This document shows positions 25,101 through 35,391 of a stretch of DNA of 64,000 nucleotides, one piece after another (the stretch's first letter is position 1; every line of letters starts with the position of its first letter). The stretch covers positions 25,118,785 through 25,182,784 of the forward strand of contig OW203767.1 in the NCBI GenBank assembly GCA_934045905.1, written 5' to 3'. The notes under the pieces are model-generated. The model saw only the letters and a list, made by a program, of their open reading frames with translations, searched no databases and had not been told where the DNA came from. A program made the position numbers and the translations under genes. The stretch comes from Leuctra nigra (lineage: Eukaryota > Arthropoda > Insecta > Plecoptera > Leuctridae).

Positions 25101-25358
25101 TTCCGGGTACTACTGATGTAAGCAATATGAATAATATGTAAGGTACATTATATTATTTTCAAGCGCTTGAAATGCAATTTTTTTATGCAAAATCCTGTTC
25201 TTGCCTCTGCTTGTCCTATGATCTAATATCATCGAACCTGTACAGTGTTAATACTTACCTAACTTATAGAGCACTGTCTCCATGAGCCACCAACTGTCCT
25301 TGTTCTTCTCATTGATCACGTCTATCACTTGCTGATATCTCTCTCTGATGAACGCCAT
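16180..25358 (-). CDS. Odorant receptor copy A (likely frameshifted)
   Basis: Insect odorant receptor of the 7tm_6 family, an olfactory ion-channel subunit expected to pair with Orco in the dendrite membrane. Exons (minus): 25259-25358, 20811-21223, 19889-20425, 18177-18276, 17778-17882, 17531-17686, 16180-16245, all with GT donors and AG acceptors. Start MAFIRERYQQV; family marks are the HHQHLLE loop end before TM5, SLVREAAYDTQWY in exon 6 and a TM7 tail ending IREYK-like, here MREYKNIKKA. The IL2 loop is arginine-rich, as in C and D. Oddity: exon 2 is 413 nt, not 412, because the acceptor reads CTAG|GGTC instead of AG|GTC. This shifts the frame after exon 1, so the gene may be broken, depend on a different splice, or reflect a sequence error. 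Exon 1 lies 4 kb upstream across Helitron-like DNA. Being a receptor is sure; being functional is not. Confidence 0.85.
16361..16510 (-). mobile_element. R1 element 3' end in intron 6 of copy A
   Basis: CTAGGAAAACGCTCAGT at 16361 followed by AACGCGTTGATGAGCGAGCC, the rc of the R1 3' terminus. Truncated. Confidence 0.6.
16525..16822 (+). repeat. Interspersed repeat R3
   Basis: About 300 bp that recurs in inverted orientation at 30052-30342; shared blocks include CAACGTGCCAACGTAATGGG and GGCTCCGGAGATTACTTTAG. No terminal repeats or coding seen, so class unknown. Confidence 0.7.
16841..16946 (+). mobile_element. Helitron-like 5' end fragment H4
   Basis: Starts TCCCCATAAAAAATACTCCG after GA and shows the CCAGCCAAGTCTCTTTAACT block, then stops at GATATCAAAAAATGGGCC. 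Only the first arm of the foldback remains. Confidence 0.65.
16960..17452 (+). mobile_element. Second Helitron family, 3' part, in intron 6 of copy A
   Basis: Ends with the hairpin GTCATG-TTTT-CATGAC, then GAGTCCCTCTAG followed by T at 17425-17453. It matches 57950-58762 over most of its length, including CTGTAACCCTCAAACCAACT. The hairpin, the spacing of about 12 nt and the CTAG|T end are the standard Helitron 3' signature. A pyrimidine-rich stretch lies at 17180-17260. Confidence 0.7.
18333..18654. mobile_element. Short TIR MITE in intron 3 of copy A
   Basis: Inverted ends of about 24 bp: AAAGTTCGTTCACGATAAGA at 18333 and its near-complement TCGTGAATGAACTTT ending near 18654. About 320 bp, no open frame. 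The target duplication is unclear (possibly TA). Confidence 0.6.
18773..19534 (+). mobile_element. Non-LTR (LINE) 3' end with (GAA)n tail
   Basis: Plus-strand frames around 19100-19400 hold scattered pieces of a LINE C-terminus, including GRPRKRWKNP, a motif common at the end of non-LTR polyproteins, with stops and frameshifts. The sequence ends in a GAA tail, as some LINEs do. It lies in intron 3 of copy A. It is 5'-truncated and inactive. The subclass is not determined. Confidence 0.6.
19411..19534 (+). repeat. (GAA)n microsatellite
   Basis: About 40 uninterrupted GAA units. Reading it as poly-Arg or, on the other strand, poly-Phe is an artefact. Confidence 0.95.
19558..19643. repeat. Tandem duplication, 43 bp x 2
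   Basis: Two identical copies containing CTCATGCACTCTGCACGAGG, directly downstream of the LINE tail. Confidence 0.9.
19808..19850 (+). ncRNA. Hammerhead-ribozyme-like motif
   Basis: Carries CTGAAGA, a stem AGTG/CACT around an eight-base loop, then GAAAC: the order and spacing of the hammerhead core (CUGANGA, stem II, GAAA). Stem III and the cleavage side are weak. A close inverted copy of the left part is at 18975-19015. Such motifs occur in some retroelements, so this may be retroelement-derived. Low confidence as a working ribozyme. Confidence 0.3.
21377..21620. mobile_element. Two R1 fragments in intron 1 of copy A
   Basis: 21377-21500 is an R1 5' part in plus orientation (GTAGCGAGCGTCACCACGG, a TTTG-rich tract, then the GATCGATTGG-type block). 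21510-21620 is an R1 3' end in the opposite direction (AGGAAAACGCTCAGTGTAAC). Confidence 0.6.
21911..23789 (+). mobile_element. Helitron-like element H5 in intron 1 of copy A
   Basis: Starts CCCATAAAAAACACTCCG, foldback arms to about 22300, repeats with TGACGTCATTTCCGG near 23210 and TGACGTCACTTCTGG near 23332, ends GTGGAGCGACCGCTCCAC then TAG at 23770-23789. The interior is disrupted by a MITE at 22628-23178. Confidence 0.65.
22628..23178. mobile_element. 551-bp MITE with AATT target duplication
   Basis: Terminal repeats GACCAATGTAG/CTACATTGGTC flanked by AATT on both sides (22624-22627, 23179-23182). The empty site is readable in the related element H9 (rc of 41490-41530), where one AAGTGAATTT-type sequence replaces it. 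A perfect 32-bp palindrome lies inside at 22677-22708. Confidence 0.75.
23816..24349 (-). mobile_element. R1 element in intron 1 of copy A
   Basis: Standard R1 interior (AATGTTGGTTCCAATGACTC, ACCAACCAATCGAAAGATAT) ending GCTCGCTACGCTCGCTCA at 24332-24349, with a short AAAAC-rich tract at 24270-24292 at the usual microsatellite site. Confidence 0.7.
24429..25061 (+). repeat. Long inverted repeat plus R1 3' end
   Basis: Arms of about 210 bp (24429-24641 and 24726-24945) are near-perfect complements around an 84-bp loop. The arms are R1-like (AATGTTGGTCTCAATGTCC). The right side continues to an R1 3' end, GAGCGTTTGCCTAA then T, at 25048-25062. It lies about 200 bp from exon 1 of copy A. Confidence 0.75.
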
Positions 25359-25782
25359 GATAGTTGCCTCTTCGTTCCTCGTCTGCTCTCTGCCTGGATA
25401 ACAGCTCTTCAGCAAGTACACGAATATCACAGCAGGAATTCAACATGGAGGCGATGGTGTCTTGAATCAATATGTGTCTAAATAATTCATAGGCGATCAC
25501 TTGATGTAGCACACTATTTTTGAAATTGCCATCAAATATAGTTTTACAGCAGTTCAACTTAAGTAAGTATAAATGAATTATAGTTTGAACTGGTGCCCAA
25601 TAATGTTTTTCAAATTGATGTCATTAGAGCATGGATGAATACACGATTAGTGAATGAACAAAACTTCAACATGGGAGGTATAGGAAAATCATTTCGAAAT
25701 TGGGTTATAACTTTTAAATTTTCATACGTTGGTAAAGTATTTAATTTTTTTCCTGATAGTGTGTCGGTTAGTCGAGTAATGA

Positions 25783-25845
25783 TCCCCATAAAAAACACTT
25801 CGTGTAAAAATACCAGCCAAGTCTCTTCAACTATAAAAAAAAATT
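25783..25845 (+). mobile_element. Helitron-like 5' end fragment H6
   Basis: TCCCCATAAAAAACACTTCG and the CCAGCCAAGTCTCTTCAACT block only; stops after an A-run. Confidence 0.6.
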
Positions 25846-26021
25846 AAAATCAATTTCATGCACCAATGCCCATTATTATAAGATGAGTTGAATGAGTATT
25901 TTGTGAATGTATTGAGCTTCTATCACCAACTTATATCACCAACTCATCACCAACTTCTATCACCAATCCGCGCAAATAAGCGATACGTGATGAAGTCACT
26001 TCTGGCAAGATGGCTAGGTAC

Positions 26022-29000
26022 TAGTCCAGGATCAAAACGTATTCCCGTGGAGCTTTTAGTTAGATGTGTGGGCACCATGAAATTATTGTTCCTTGGGTCC
26101 TAGAGTATCTAAATCGCGTTGGTGCCAAAGCCGAATACGCGTCGGGGGTTGCAGGGGGGTGACGGGGGTGGAAAATAATTTATAATTATTTGTATCCAAA
26201 CGGTTAGAGATACAGAAATTTTGTAAGGGAATAAAAGTTGCGTAATAATATAAGGAAGAAAACATCTTCTTACAACTTTCTCACCAGATGAATATTTTGG
26301 GTTCTATTTCCCAAAAAGCAGGTATTTTTCCAAAATTATCAATTTAAGTATTAATTTCAATTAACACTGATAATTTCGCACTGCACGATTGATATATTAA
26401 GTTCTATACACTACATATACATGCTTATTAATTATCAAGTGTTTTATGTATCATAGTTGGTCAGTAAGTAACAAACATATCCGACCGCGCAGCTGTCCCA
26501 CGCCCTTGGTCCGCCTATAGCCCAGCCATATGCATAACCCAGGCATTGCATTCATTCAGCGACTCTTCAGACCTAATATAACGCAAAAACAAGTAAGTTA
26601 ACTATAATTTCTTGATTATTAATATAATCATGTTGTATTCATACTCTTCCCCCACCCCACTTTAAGCGATTCGTCATTATTCAAAGGGATATTCCTTGTC
26701 AGAGCATTTACACAGAGTTTAAATCAAGTTTATAAGTCTGCGCTTGCATCATGCTTCTTTGCTGTTGGATTTTTATAATTTTACACACACATTTAAACAT
26801 TTTTACTAATGCGATAATGGCAGCAGGCGTAACTCCTAGTGATAACGTGCTAATTAGTAACTATTGGAAAATATCTATTAGGTAATTATTTTACACTTTC
26901 CAAACATTCAGTGTGGTCTATGAGTAGTTTTGTTGTAGGTACCGACATAAGCCTCGAATCATAAAACACCTCGTGATAATTGTATTCTCTTTGGCCTATG
27001 GTGAGGACTTTGCAGGTAGCCCTGCAAAAGCCATGCTTAATGAATTGAGGGATACTAAAATAAATAAAACGATTAACAGTGATAAGGGATTTCACCTGGG
27101 GCAGTGATAGTAAATAGGTTTCATAAACCCCAGTCATACAACAGTGTTTGAGCTGAGGACTTGAGGATGTTGATTGGGAAGGAGGCAGTCATGGCCTATT
27201 AGTAGGGAACCTTCCCTTCATTCTCCATTGGACTGAGAACATCCACGACCTTGTTCTCAGTCAGGAAATGCGTTTCCAGGGGGTCTATTCTCGAATCGAA
27301 ACCGCATGTGCATGTTCGACTATGCAAAATTAAGTGAACAATTTTATTTTATCAATGATAAAGTAACTGAATACATTGTGCAGTGGCTCAATAGTCGAAT
27401 GATTGGACGGTTCCCTACTATATGTCACTGCCACCACCTTCCCACCTTACACCCTTATACATACAGGGAGGGGGCATAGTTCTGGTTTTCCGACAGGATA
27501 TCATTGGACTCAATTAAATCTGTATCAGAAATTTACATGTCGTGGACCAGCATGACGGGAGGGGGGGGGATACCCCCATTGTTTTCTTTTGATCGCACGT
27601 CTAGGGACAAAAAAATTGCTATTTGATCACCCATCATGTAACATGTTAACCCTGATTGTTTGGTAAATCCTCCCTCTTCCCAAAGAAATGAATCTGGATC
27701 CGCCATTGCCCCCCTCCCCCCCCCCCCAACCAATAGTCCATAAAAAGGTTTCATGAGATCTATTATTGGTGAAAAAAAACCTTTCTCGAGTACTAGCAAT
27801 GGTGCACCATAATAGGTTGAAAAATAAAAGAAATTGTTTTTGTCATTGTGCCTTTTTGGAGTCAAAATTTTGAACTTTCTGCCCTTAAATGACCATACGG
27901 AGATTTCTAAAAGTCTAATAAGTCTACAAATTTTAAAAGAGACGAAGCTTCTGAGTTGAACGTGGAAAAGTTAATTAACATTAAGGTCTTGTAGGAAACC
28001 AAAATTTTGATTTTTTGAGGGCTTTAACCCTATAAGTACTCAGTAAATTGGCATACCAAAAAATACGTATGTGTTAATTTGGACTTGTTACCGATCATAC
28101 TAAGCTTTATTTTAATCGGAGTAGGCCTTTAAACCTTTAGATTGATTGCTAATTTTTATTAAATTAATTAACTAGGAAAACGCTCAGTGTAACGCGTTGA
28201 TGAGCGACCACAGAACATGCAACATCCCCATAGTAACGATACACGACACTGCACAAGACGATTTTCTCTGCAAATTTTCAATCTCCATAATACTCTGGAT
28301 GAATAACAGATCCATTGTGTCGTGAAGTCTTACCTACATACTTTCTCCAGAAATCTCTTGTGACATCCCATACTAAATTCGTAAAATTACAATTAATACT
28401 TGACTGATTGGGCTTACAATATGTAAAATTTAATATTAGTTGGTCTTGATCACCATGCATAATTTGAACTTTATGTGAACATTTTGATTGTCGACCAATC
28501 AGAAGATATTATTTAAACTTAAACCAATTAGAGGATTTGTCCTTCGTACTGCATCCGATTTTATGCGCTAGCTCAAAAATGCTTTCATTTTACTTTACAT
28601 TGTGGATAGCTTGGCTGCTCTACAGGCCTTGCCTTGGAGCAGAAGCTTAAAGAAGGCAGGGATGACCATTTAGTATACATTTTTCAAGATTACGGAATAA
28701 AATGACCTTAAAATGACAAAACTTTTGAAAATAACGACAGATTAGACTGAAAATTGGCAAAAATACCTAAAATGTTGGTACCAATGACCACGCGAAGTTT
28801 TAAGTTGATCGGTCAATCTGTTCTAGTTTAAATGTCAAAAATCACATGAAAAATGGTTTAAAATTTTAACCAATAGGAGGATTTGGCTGAAACTTTTTAT
28901 GATTGGGAACAATGTTGGTTGCAATGTTTTTGCTAAATTTCAAATTGATCGAAGCAACCAATCAAAAGATAATTTTTTTTAAATTTGAACCAATCACGGG

Positions 29001-30005
29001 AGCCCGTTCAAAAACGATCCCAGGGACCGCATAGATTACGTTAGTATGTGTACAAAATTTCAGATCGATTGCTTGAGCGGTTTGACCTGGGCTGTGACCA
29101 CAAAAAAAAAAAAAAAAAAAAAAAAAACACACAGAGAAAGTGCCATAAGAGTACCGTGGTGACGCTCGCTACGCTCGCTCAATAAGTCGGTTAATTACCT
29201 ATGTGAATGTCAACAAATATGGTTTTACTATTAATATTCATTTTGGATATGAGTTACTTTTAATTGATACCCATAATTACCAATTTATAATAATATATTA
29301 TATATTTTTCTATATTTTATTAATTGTGTCAATTATGCCAATTACTCAGAAGATATTAATGACTCAGCTTGGGGATATCGATTTTTGGATTTCTCATACT
29401 CGAATTAGTAAGGGTACCAATAATCACGTTAGTTTCACTAAACGCACTGATTTTAAACACCATGCCTCACAATGGCTGTATACCATAGGTATAAGCTATA
29501 GGCGGAGCCAAGGGCGCGGGACCACTGCGCAGTCGGACATTTTTATTACTTACTGACCAACTATGACACATAGCACACTTGATAATTAATAAACGTGTAT
29601 ATGTAGTATATAAAACTTAATAAATCAATCGTTCAGTGCGAAATTATCAGTGTTAATTCAATTTAACACTTAAACTGATAATTTTTCAAAAATATCTGAT
29701 TTTTGGGTAATAGAACCCAAAAAAATTATCTGGTGAGAAAGTTGTAAGGAGACGTTTTCTTCCTTATATTATTACGCAACTTTTATTCCCTTACAAAATT
29801 TCTGTATCTCTAACCGTTTGGATACAAATAATTATAAATGATTTTCCACCCCCGCCACCCCCCTGCAACCCCCGACGCGTATTCGGCTTTGGCACCAACG
29901 CGATTTAGATACTCTAGGACCTTAGGAACAATAATTTCATGGTGCCCACATATCTAACTAAAAGCTCCACGGGACTATCATTTTCGACGTTTTGATCCTG
30001 GACTA
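26022..30005. mobile_element. 4-kb block bounded by ~550-bp inverted repeats
   Basis: The arms, about 26022-26580 and 29490-30005, are near-complementary and begin TAGTCCAGGATCAAAACG. The trinucleotide TAC flanks both ends (26019-26021 and 30006-30008). The arms share AATACGCGTCGGGGGTTGCA. The interior holds an R1 copy (28172-29181), C- and G-rich runs (27557-27568, 27713-27727) and no recognisable transposase. The small TIR element at 55310-55979 starts with the same TAGTCCAG and a 3-bp duplication, so both may belong to one family. Confidence 0.6.
28172..29181 (-). mobile_element. R1 element, most complete copy
   Basis: CTAGGAAAACGCTCAGTGTA at 28172 to GCTCGCTACGCTCGCTCA ending 29181, with a poly-A tract at 29101-29127 at the fixed microsatellite site. 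No open frame. On the minus strand the 3' end would be CGCTCA, loop, TGAGCG, TTTTCCTAG, then T. Confidence 0.7.
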
Positions 30006-30051
30006 TACTGTTATACTTCAGATTTATTTCTTTGTTTTTACAGTTCGTGTT

Positions 30052-30342
30052 TCTATTCATAGGTTGCACGAACTTCTTTTGTTTCATATCAGCAATGCTA
30101 AATTATTGAATTGTCCACCCATTACGTTGGCACGTTGACGGGTCAGATTTATAACTTTATTGAGGCAAACCGATTTATTTTTGTAATGTGACTGATTTCT
30201 CTTCGTACTAAAGTAATCTCCGGAGCCTATACAATTTCCCAGGTACTCATTATCTATAAAATATCGTCAAAAAAGCAGAGAATCACAGCTATTCTGCGTG
30301 CCATTAAGATGGCGACGGCAACAATGAGATGACATCACATGC
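30052..30342 (-). repeat. Interspersed repeat R3, inverted copy
   Basis: Reverse complement of 16525-16822 at high identity (CCCATTACGTTGGCACGTTG). Confidence 0.7.
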
Positions 30343-30963
30343 AACCTATGAATAAAGCCTCATGCTGAAAAGAAGTTGCGTCCGCAAGTAGATATTTGCG
30401 GATGTCAGTCCTCAACACCACAAGACCGTGAGCTAATAATCTTATGGACGGAATCCAGTAGACTCTTGGGCACTTGCGTCGATAAATCTGTAAATACTTT
30501 TGAGCATGAGACTGGTAGTGCAGTGAAAAAGAAGTTAAATTTAAATTAAGTTTTATATTTACTTTTTTAGACATAACAAACAACTAAAGCAAATACTTAT
30601 ATCTATATTTAATATGTATACAAATGTGCCCCTGATATCGGAAATTTACCGAGTACCACAATAGCCCCCAGAGTGCAGTCGTGTTATTTGTTTTCTTGAA
30701 TAAGATACATGGGGAAGCCAGCTCAAATTATCGCAGAAACTAAACACGAGAATGGGGAAAAGGTGAATGTTAAGATTATATTTTGTTTATATACAGAATA
30801 GCCTCAAAGAGCAATGGGAAATTTAATTTTATATTTCATATATTTCCCATAATTTATTTATTAGTTTTCGAAATTTCACTCCTCTGCAAAAACAAGCTGT
30901 ACGTCACACGCCGTGTTCCCTGTGTTACGGGATGCATAGAATGATTGCTGCTCTGACTAATAT
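30343..30963. other. Unrecognised DNA
   Basis: A short minus-strand open frame at 30335-30583 shows no family motif. No repeat end or RNA gene is seen. Confidence 0.4.
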
Positions 30964-32271
30964 CTAGTGGAGCGGTCGCTCCACCCAGCCAAGTCGTACT
31001 GTACACTCACACTCACTCAACATACCGTAAATGCCTTATAAACTGAGGAGCAGACCAAACACTTTTACTGGAAGCAACAACATGGCATTTTCGGTCTACT
31101 GGATCTCAAAATTGGGAAATCTCACATTGTTGCGAAATATCTTAATTTCGAGCTATGACCCACCCCACCACATATACCAAATTTGGGGACAATAGGTTAT
31201 GCCATTTGCAAGCTAGAGGGCCGTGAAAACAGTAAAATTACACCCCTTTTAAAAGCTATCTGATGATGATGATGATGATGATGATTCAGATATCAGGAAA
31301 CACCGCTGTCACCGCCACAGCCTAAAGGGCTGAACCGATCTATATGAAATTTTTACCACATGTGCACTTTTGGCGTCTGATGATACCTTGCCCTTACACA
31401 TTTTTTGTGCCGCCATTTTGAAACCGGAAGTGACGTCATATCTCAAAAATGGATAGATGGATCGATACGAAACTTGCGCCAAACGATTCAGACGTTCTTC
31501 TTTATAAAATATCAATAGTCGAAATTGAAATGTACTATTACCAAAACCGGAAATGACGTCATAAAAATGCCAAATCTGACTAAAATCATGTCTTATAACA
31601 ATAACTACATATTCAGAAGGCTCATAATGTTACATAACATTTAAAGATACAGATTTTAGGTGGCAGTGATGTCAACCGCCATTTTAAAAACCGGAAGTGA
31701 TGCCATAACTCGAGAACGGCTGGACCAATTGGAACGAAACTTTCGCTTTACTTCATAGCATATTATTTATAGACAGTATCAAGCACAACTTCTTAGCAAC
31801 CAAGTCACAAAGGTATATTTTTTAAAGGAATTATAGTCGTTAGTGCCACAATATAATGTTACAAGTTGTAAGAATGAACTGAAAAAAAGAGTGATATCCC
31901 CATAAAAAACACTCCGTGTAAAAATACCAGCCAAGTCTCTTACTCTAAAAAAAACAGAAGAAATCTAAAAATTCAGCACTGAAAAGAAGTGATATCAAAA
32001 AAATGGCCAAGTCAAAACTTTTCAAATAATACTTAACGCATCGTTTTTTTAGAGGATTATAGATATATTATGTGTATATATGAGTATTTGATTTCCGGCC
32101 GACTTCTATACTATTTATATGTACGATGCGCCAAGCATTTTTTGAAAAGTTTTGACTTGGCCATTTTTTGATATCACTTCTTTTCAGTGCTGAATTTTTA
32201 GATTACTTCTGTTTTTTTTTAGAGTAAGAGACTTGGCTGGTATTTTTACACGGAGTGTTTTTTTATGGGGA
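30964..32271 (-). mobile_element. Helitron-like element H7
   Basis: CTAG plus hairpin at 30964-30985, a GAT microsatellite at 31259-31285, motifs ACCGGAAGTGACGTCAT near 31422 and ACCGGAAATGACGTCAT near 31546, and a compact foldback 31895-32271 ending rc TCCCCATAAAAAAACACTCC. Shorter than H1 (1.3 kb) because the foldback centre is smaller and fewer internal repeats remain. Confidence 0.65.
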
Positions 32272-32847
32272 TTATCTCTACGGCCCGACTCGGCGTGTGA
32301 CGTCAAATTGTATTTCATGGACAGCTAAATCTACCAAACTTTGAAAATTCGTTCCTTGAAAACTATTCATCACACAACAAAAATAATACCACATCTGTCT
32401 TAAACTTTCATAAAATATTTATTATTCTAAAATCTAAACTTCACTTCCCTAAATTGTCTAATTTTTTCAGGGATTGTGTAATGGCATGAGCATCAATAAG
32501 TACACAATACAATGTGAAGATCTAAGACCATGCCTCGAGTGATCGCGCCGCCTTTAGACACTGACGAAGTTCTTGTTCGACATCAATAAAGGAAAAACTG
32601 ACCATTCAGGAGGCTCTAACGCTTGCGCCAATGTGATAATATGGATATGGATTACTGCACTGCAACCTTCTAACAAAGAATGTAAGATTGCACCGTCGTT
32701 GTAGAAAGACTCCACTGTAAGTTCCTAGGCCTCAGATCGGATATCTTCGGCACCAGATGTAGATATTTATTTCTGTTCCAGGTTCAAACTCCAATGTACA
32801 CAATACCAACTCATCCAGTAGAGGGAAATAACACTTGTCTGTTTTTC
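32272..32847. other. 3' flank of receptor relic B
   Basis: The stretch 32740-32830 resembles the 3' flank module of the other copies (TTCGGCACCAGATGTAGAT; CAACTCATCCAGTAGAGG). Otherwise nothing is recognised. Confidence 0.5.
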
Positions 32848-33684
32848 TTATTGATGCGAAGACGCCTTTTTGATTAGTTTATAGTCACGTAAAATGTTGT
32901 AGCATTTGTATAAGAAAAAAATAACCTACAAGTAAAAGAAACACATTAATGTTGTGTTGACGAAGGTTCATACCTTGGTTCATACCCTTCAACAAGCAGA
33001 TAATCAAGATTGAAGCAGAGCTAAGTTTCTATCTCCATAAAAATATCTTGTCTGTGACCATACCGTTAAACATCCCAGTGATACAAACTCAAAGTCAGGG
33101 GCAATAACACACACTTTTACGCTAAGCATACGAATTGGATCTTTTCGACCTTCTACGTAGATCTTAGATGTAGAATATGCTACACCATATTCCATACTTC
33201 CTGGGAACTAGAAACTCCGTCTCGCCTTGGGAAGATGATTGAAGCAGATGGAATGCCTCCTTTTTAACACATCCAATGTTAAATTACAGGGAAATAGTTG
33301 ACCTCTTACCATTATATTAAAATGTATAAGGTTAGAATGTATCTTATCTGATTTTGAGATATTATTTAAGACGACCATATTGCGAGGTAAACGTGGAAAA
33401 CCCTTCCAGCAAAATGCATGGTGCTTTTCCGTCTTTTCTTCAGCTATTATTATGGTGATGGTTAAATGATTATGACTGTAATTGGAAGATGATCGTGCTG
33501 AAGAAAGGGTCCGATCGACATTGGGAAGTAATCAGTCGTGGCCTATTAGCATGAAGCTTTGTCTCTCGACTGAGGGAAACCACAAGAAACCTCAGTCAGG
33601 AAGGAAATCACACACGAGCCTCCTGAGCACACTTTCGCGCCATTAAATGCAAGCCGCTCATGTTGGCGTTAGCAAGCGGCAGCC

Positions 33685-34014
33685 TGGAGGCCAAGTCGTG
33701 AAACTTACGCCTTCAGGACGCAAACGCTCTAGGACGTCAACAAGTCCCATTTACTGTAAGAATGACGACCTTGAAATTTACTGTCAACTGTTTAGCATCA
33801 TTTTGAATAAGGTTTTAATGACTTTTTAATGATTTTAATATCTGTAATTATAATTATAATGTTAATAAACTGTTTGCAATAGATTGCTGGATGCCAATCA
33901 AATAGGTAGCTTAAATTAATGTTTCAATTGCGATCATTCTTGCAGTAAATGGGACTTGTTGACGTCCTAGAGCGTTTGCGTCCTGAAGGCGTAAGTTTCA
34001 AGACTTGGCCTCCA
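33685..34014. mobile_element. 330-bp foldback element
   Basis: Arms of about 75 bp, TGGAGGCCAAGTC at the left and GACTTGGCCTCCA at the right, with long matching interiors (CTCTAGGACGTCAACAAGTC). The AT-rich loop contains no gene. No clear target duplication. Confidence 0.75.
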
Positions 34015-34669
34015 GAACTCGGTTGTGCAACAAACTAAACAAATCATTTCACTAACTAAATTGCGTCCAAAAATTATGAAATAATATTACAGAACAGCAT
34101 GGATATATCCAAATAAATAATAGGTCGTCGCGAGAAATTTTTCACAAATGGTTAAAATTCAAAAAAGTGCTAGTCAGGTTATTTAGAATTGGTTGAACTC
34201 ACGTAAAATTCAGTCAAAATTATTTTGGACATTCTCATCTGCATGTATGTGTTCATTAGTATGTAATTGAAATACCTGATTTTTTCCAAATTTTTATTTC
34301 AACCATTTTCGGAAAAAACGCGATGTATATATGAAACTACTGATTTCCTATGTTGGATTTTCATAACACATTTTATTTTGTTGTTGTGCCTTTCGCACAC
34401 AGTTTTTTGTTTTTTTTGTAATGTTGTATGGGTCATGTGGTTCACAACAAGCAAATTTTCGGCTTGCTATCAGACGGATGTGACAAAACTTGGTTATTTG
34501 AAGAGTTACGGCTCCTGTTTTGCACGGCTCCAAGCTGCCTGCTGCTCTCGCTCGGTCTAGAAATGACGTCACAGCGATAAACCACTTTTCAGCGGCATAT
34601 TCCTGTTAGTGGTCCACCTTAGCAACCAACTTCTATAGACACCTTGACCTGTGCCTGTCTACATGAAAG
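34015..34669. other. Unrecognised DNA
   Basis: Nothing supported; an isolated TGACGTCA at 34563 and short opposing open frames only. Confidence 0.4.
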
Positions 34670-34984
34670 TTATTTTTTGTCGGTTGTTGTAATTATGAAT
34701 ATCACTGTTGTTTTGTATAATTCTTCTTGGGACCTAATTGCAAGTATCGACTCTAGAATGTTTAAGCAAGGCATCGTTAAAATTTTATGTTTTACAAAAT
34801 GTTGCTTGCAATCTGGCTTGATGTAAGTGTTATTTTTGTATTTGAGTCCAAAGAGAGCCCGAATTGCTTTTCTTTGAAGTACAAATATTTTGGATGCATC
34901 AGTTGAGTTGCCCCAGAACTGTATCCCATACCGTATTATGTGATTCGACATTTGCATATACCAATCAACTGCTACTGCTGCAAC
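34670..34984 (-). mobile_element. LINE reverse transcriptase C-terminal fragment
   Basis: A continuous frame with HIIRYGIQFWGNSTDASKIF, LQRKAIRALFGLK and ILTMPCLNILESIL matches the C-terminal end of Jockey-like non-LTR polyproteins (pattern YGIxFWGNS, LQKKAIR, LTLPxLYI). It is 5'-truncated, about 105 codons, and fused in frame to exon 1 of relic B. No active-site region of the polymerase is present. Confidence 0.75.
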
Positions 34985-35095
34985 CTTATAGAGCACTGTC
35001 TCCATGAGCCACCAACTGTCCTTGTTCTTCTCATTGATCACGTCTATCACTTGCTGATATCTCTCTCTGATGAACGCCATGATAGTTGCCTCTTC

Positions 35096-35383
35096 CAGTG
35101 GCGGCTATTTGGCTTTACAACAGGTGTTCAATTACATAGAAGGACGTAGAAGAAAGTACTCTAAGAGGAGAGCCCGCAGCAGATGCGGGGCCGGGGCGCA
35201 TAACCCCGGATTTTTTGTATCTTTAGTTTGAAATTGATGCATTTTTACGTCTTTTGGAGAGCAAAATGATTAGACAAAATATTTAACTTCCTACTTCCTG
35301 GATTAGGGAGCACTTTTAAATAATTTTCTTGGATGATCAGGTGTGCAATTGTCACACCTTGCACACTGTAATAGCCGCCACTG
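35096..35383. mobile_element. hAT-type MITE, 288 bp
   Basis: Terminal inverted repeats CAGTGGCGGCTATT/AATAGCCGCCACTG with an exact 8-bp duplication GCCTCTTC at 35088-35095 and 35384-35391. The empty site is seen in every other copy of exon 1 leader (for example near 47740 and 56780). TIR sequence and 8-bp duplication are diagnostic for hAT elements. Contains a GGGGCGCATAACCCCGG hairpin. No transposase. Confidence 0.92.
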
Positions 35384-35391
35384 GCCTCTTC

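Larger units (their letters stand above)
32848..35080 (-). pseudogene. Odorant receptor relic B (first and last exons only)
   Basis: The last exon, 32848-32925, follows a TTTACTTGTAG-type acceptor and encodes VIFFLYKCYNILRDYKLIKK plus five residues and a stop, closest to copy D. The first exon, 34985-35080, starts MAFIRERYQQV and runs to ETVLYK, but its donor is lost: a LINE fragment joins straight after codon 32. Exons 2-6 are absent. The intron 6 sequence matches copy D (51870-52010) up to about 33415, exactly where exon 6 should begin, then diverges. Above the start codon a hAT-type MITE splits the 5' leader. Clearly dead; an internal deletion plus insertions is the simplest history. Confidence 0.85.

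Noticed and set aside
26886..27137. 83-codon minus-strand open frame inside the 4-kb inverted-repeat block
   Set aside because: No recognisable domain or splice context; may be chance in AT-rich DNA.
30335..30583. Possible gustatory receptor relic (ISTCGRNFF in one frame)
   Set aside because: Match is a few residues, frame is broken by stops and no neighbouring exon supports it.
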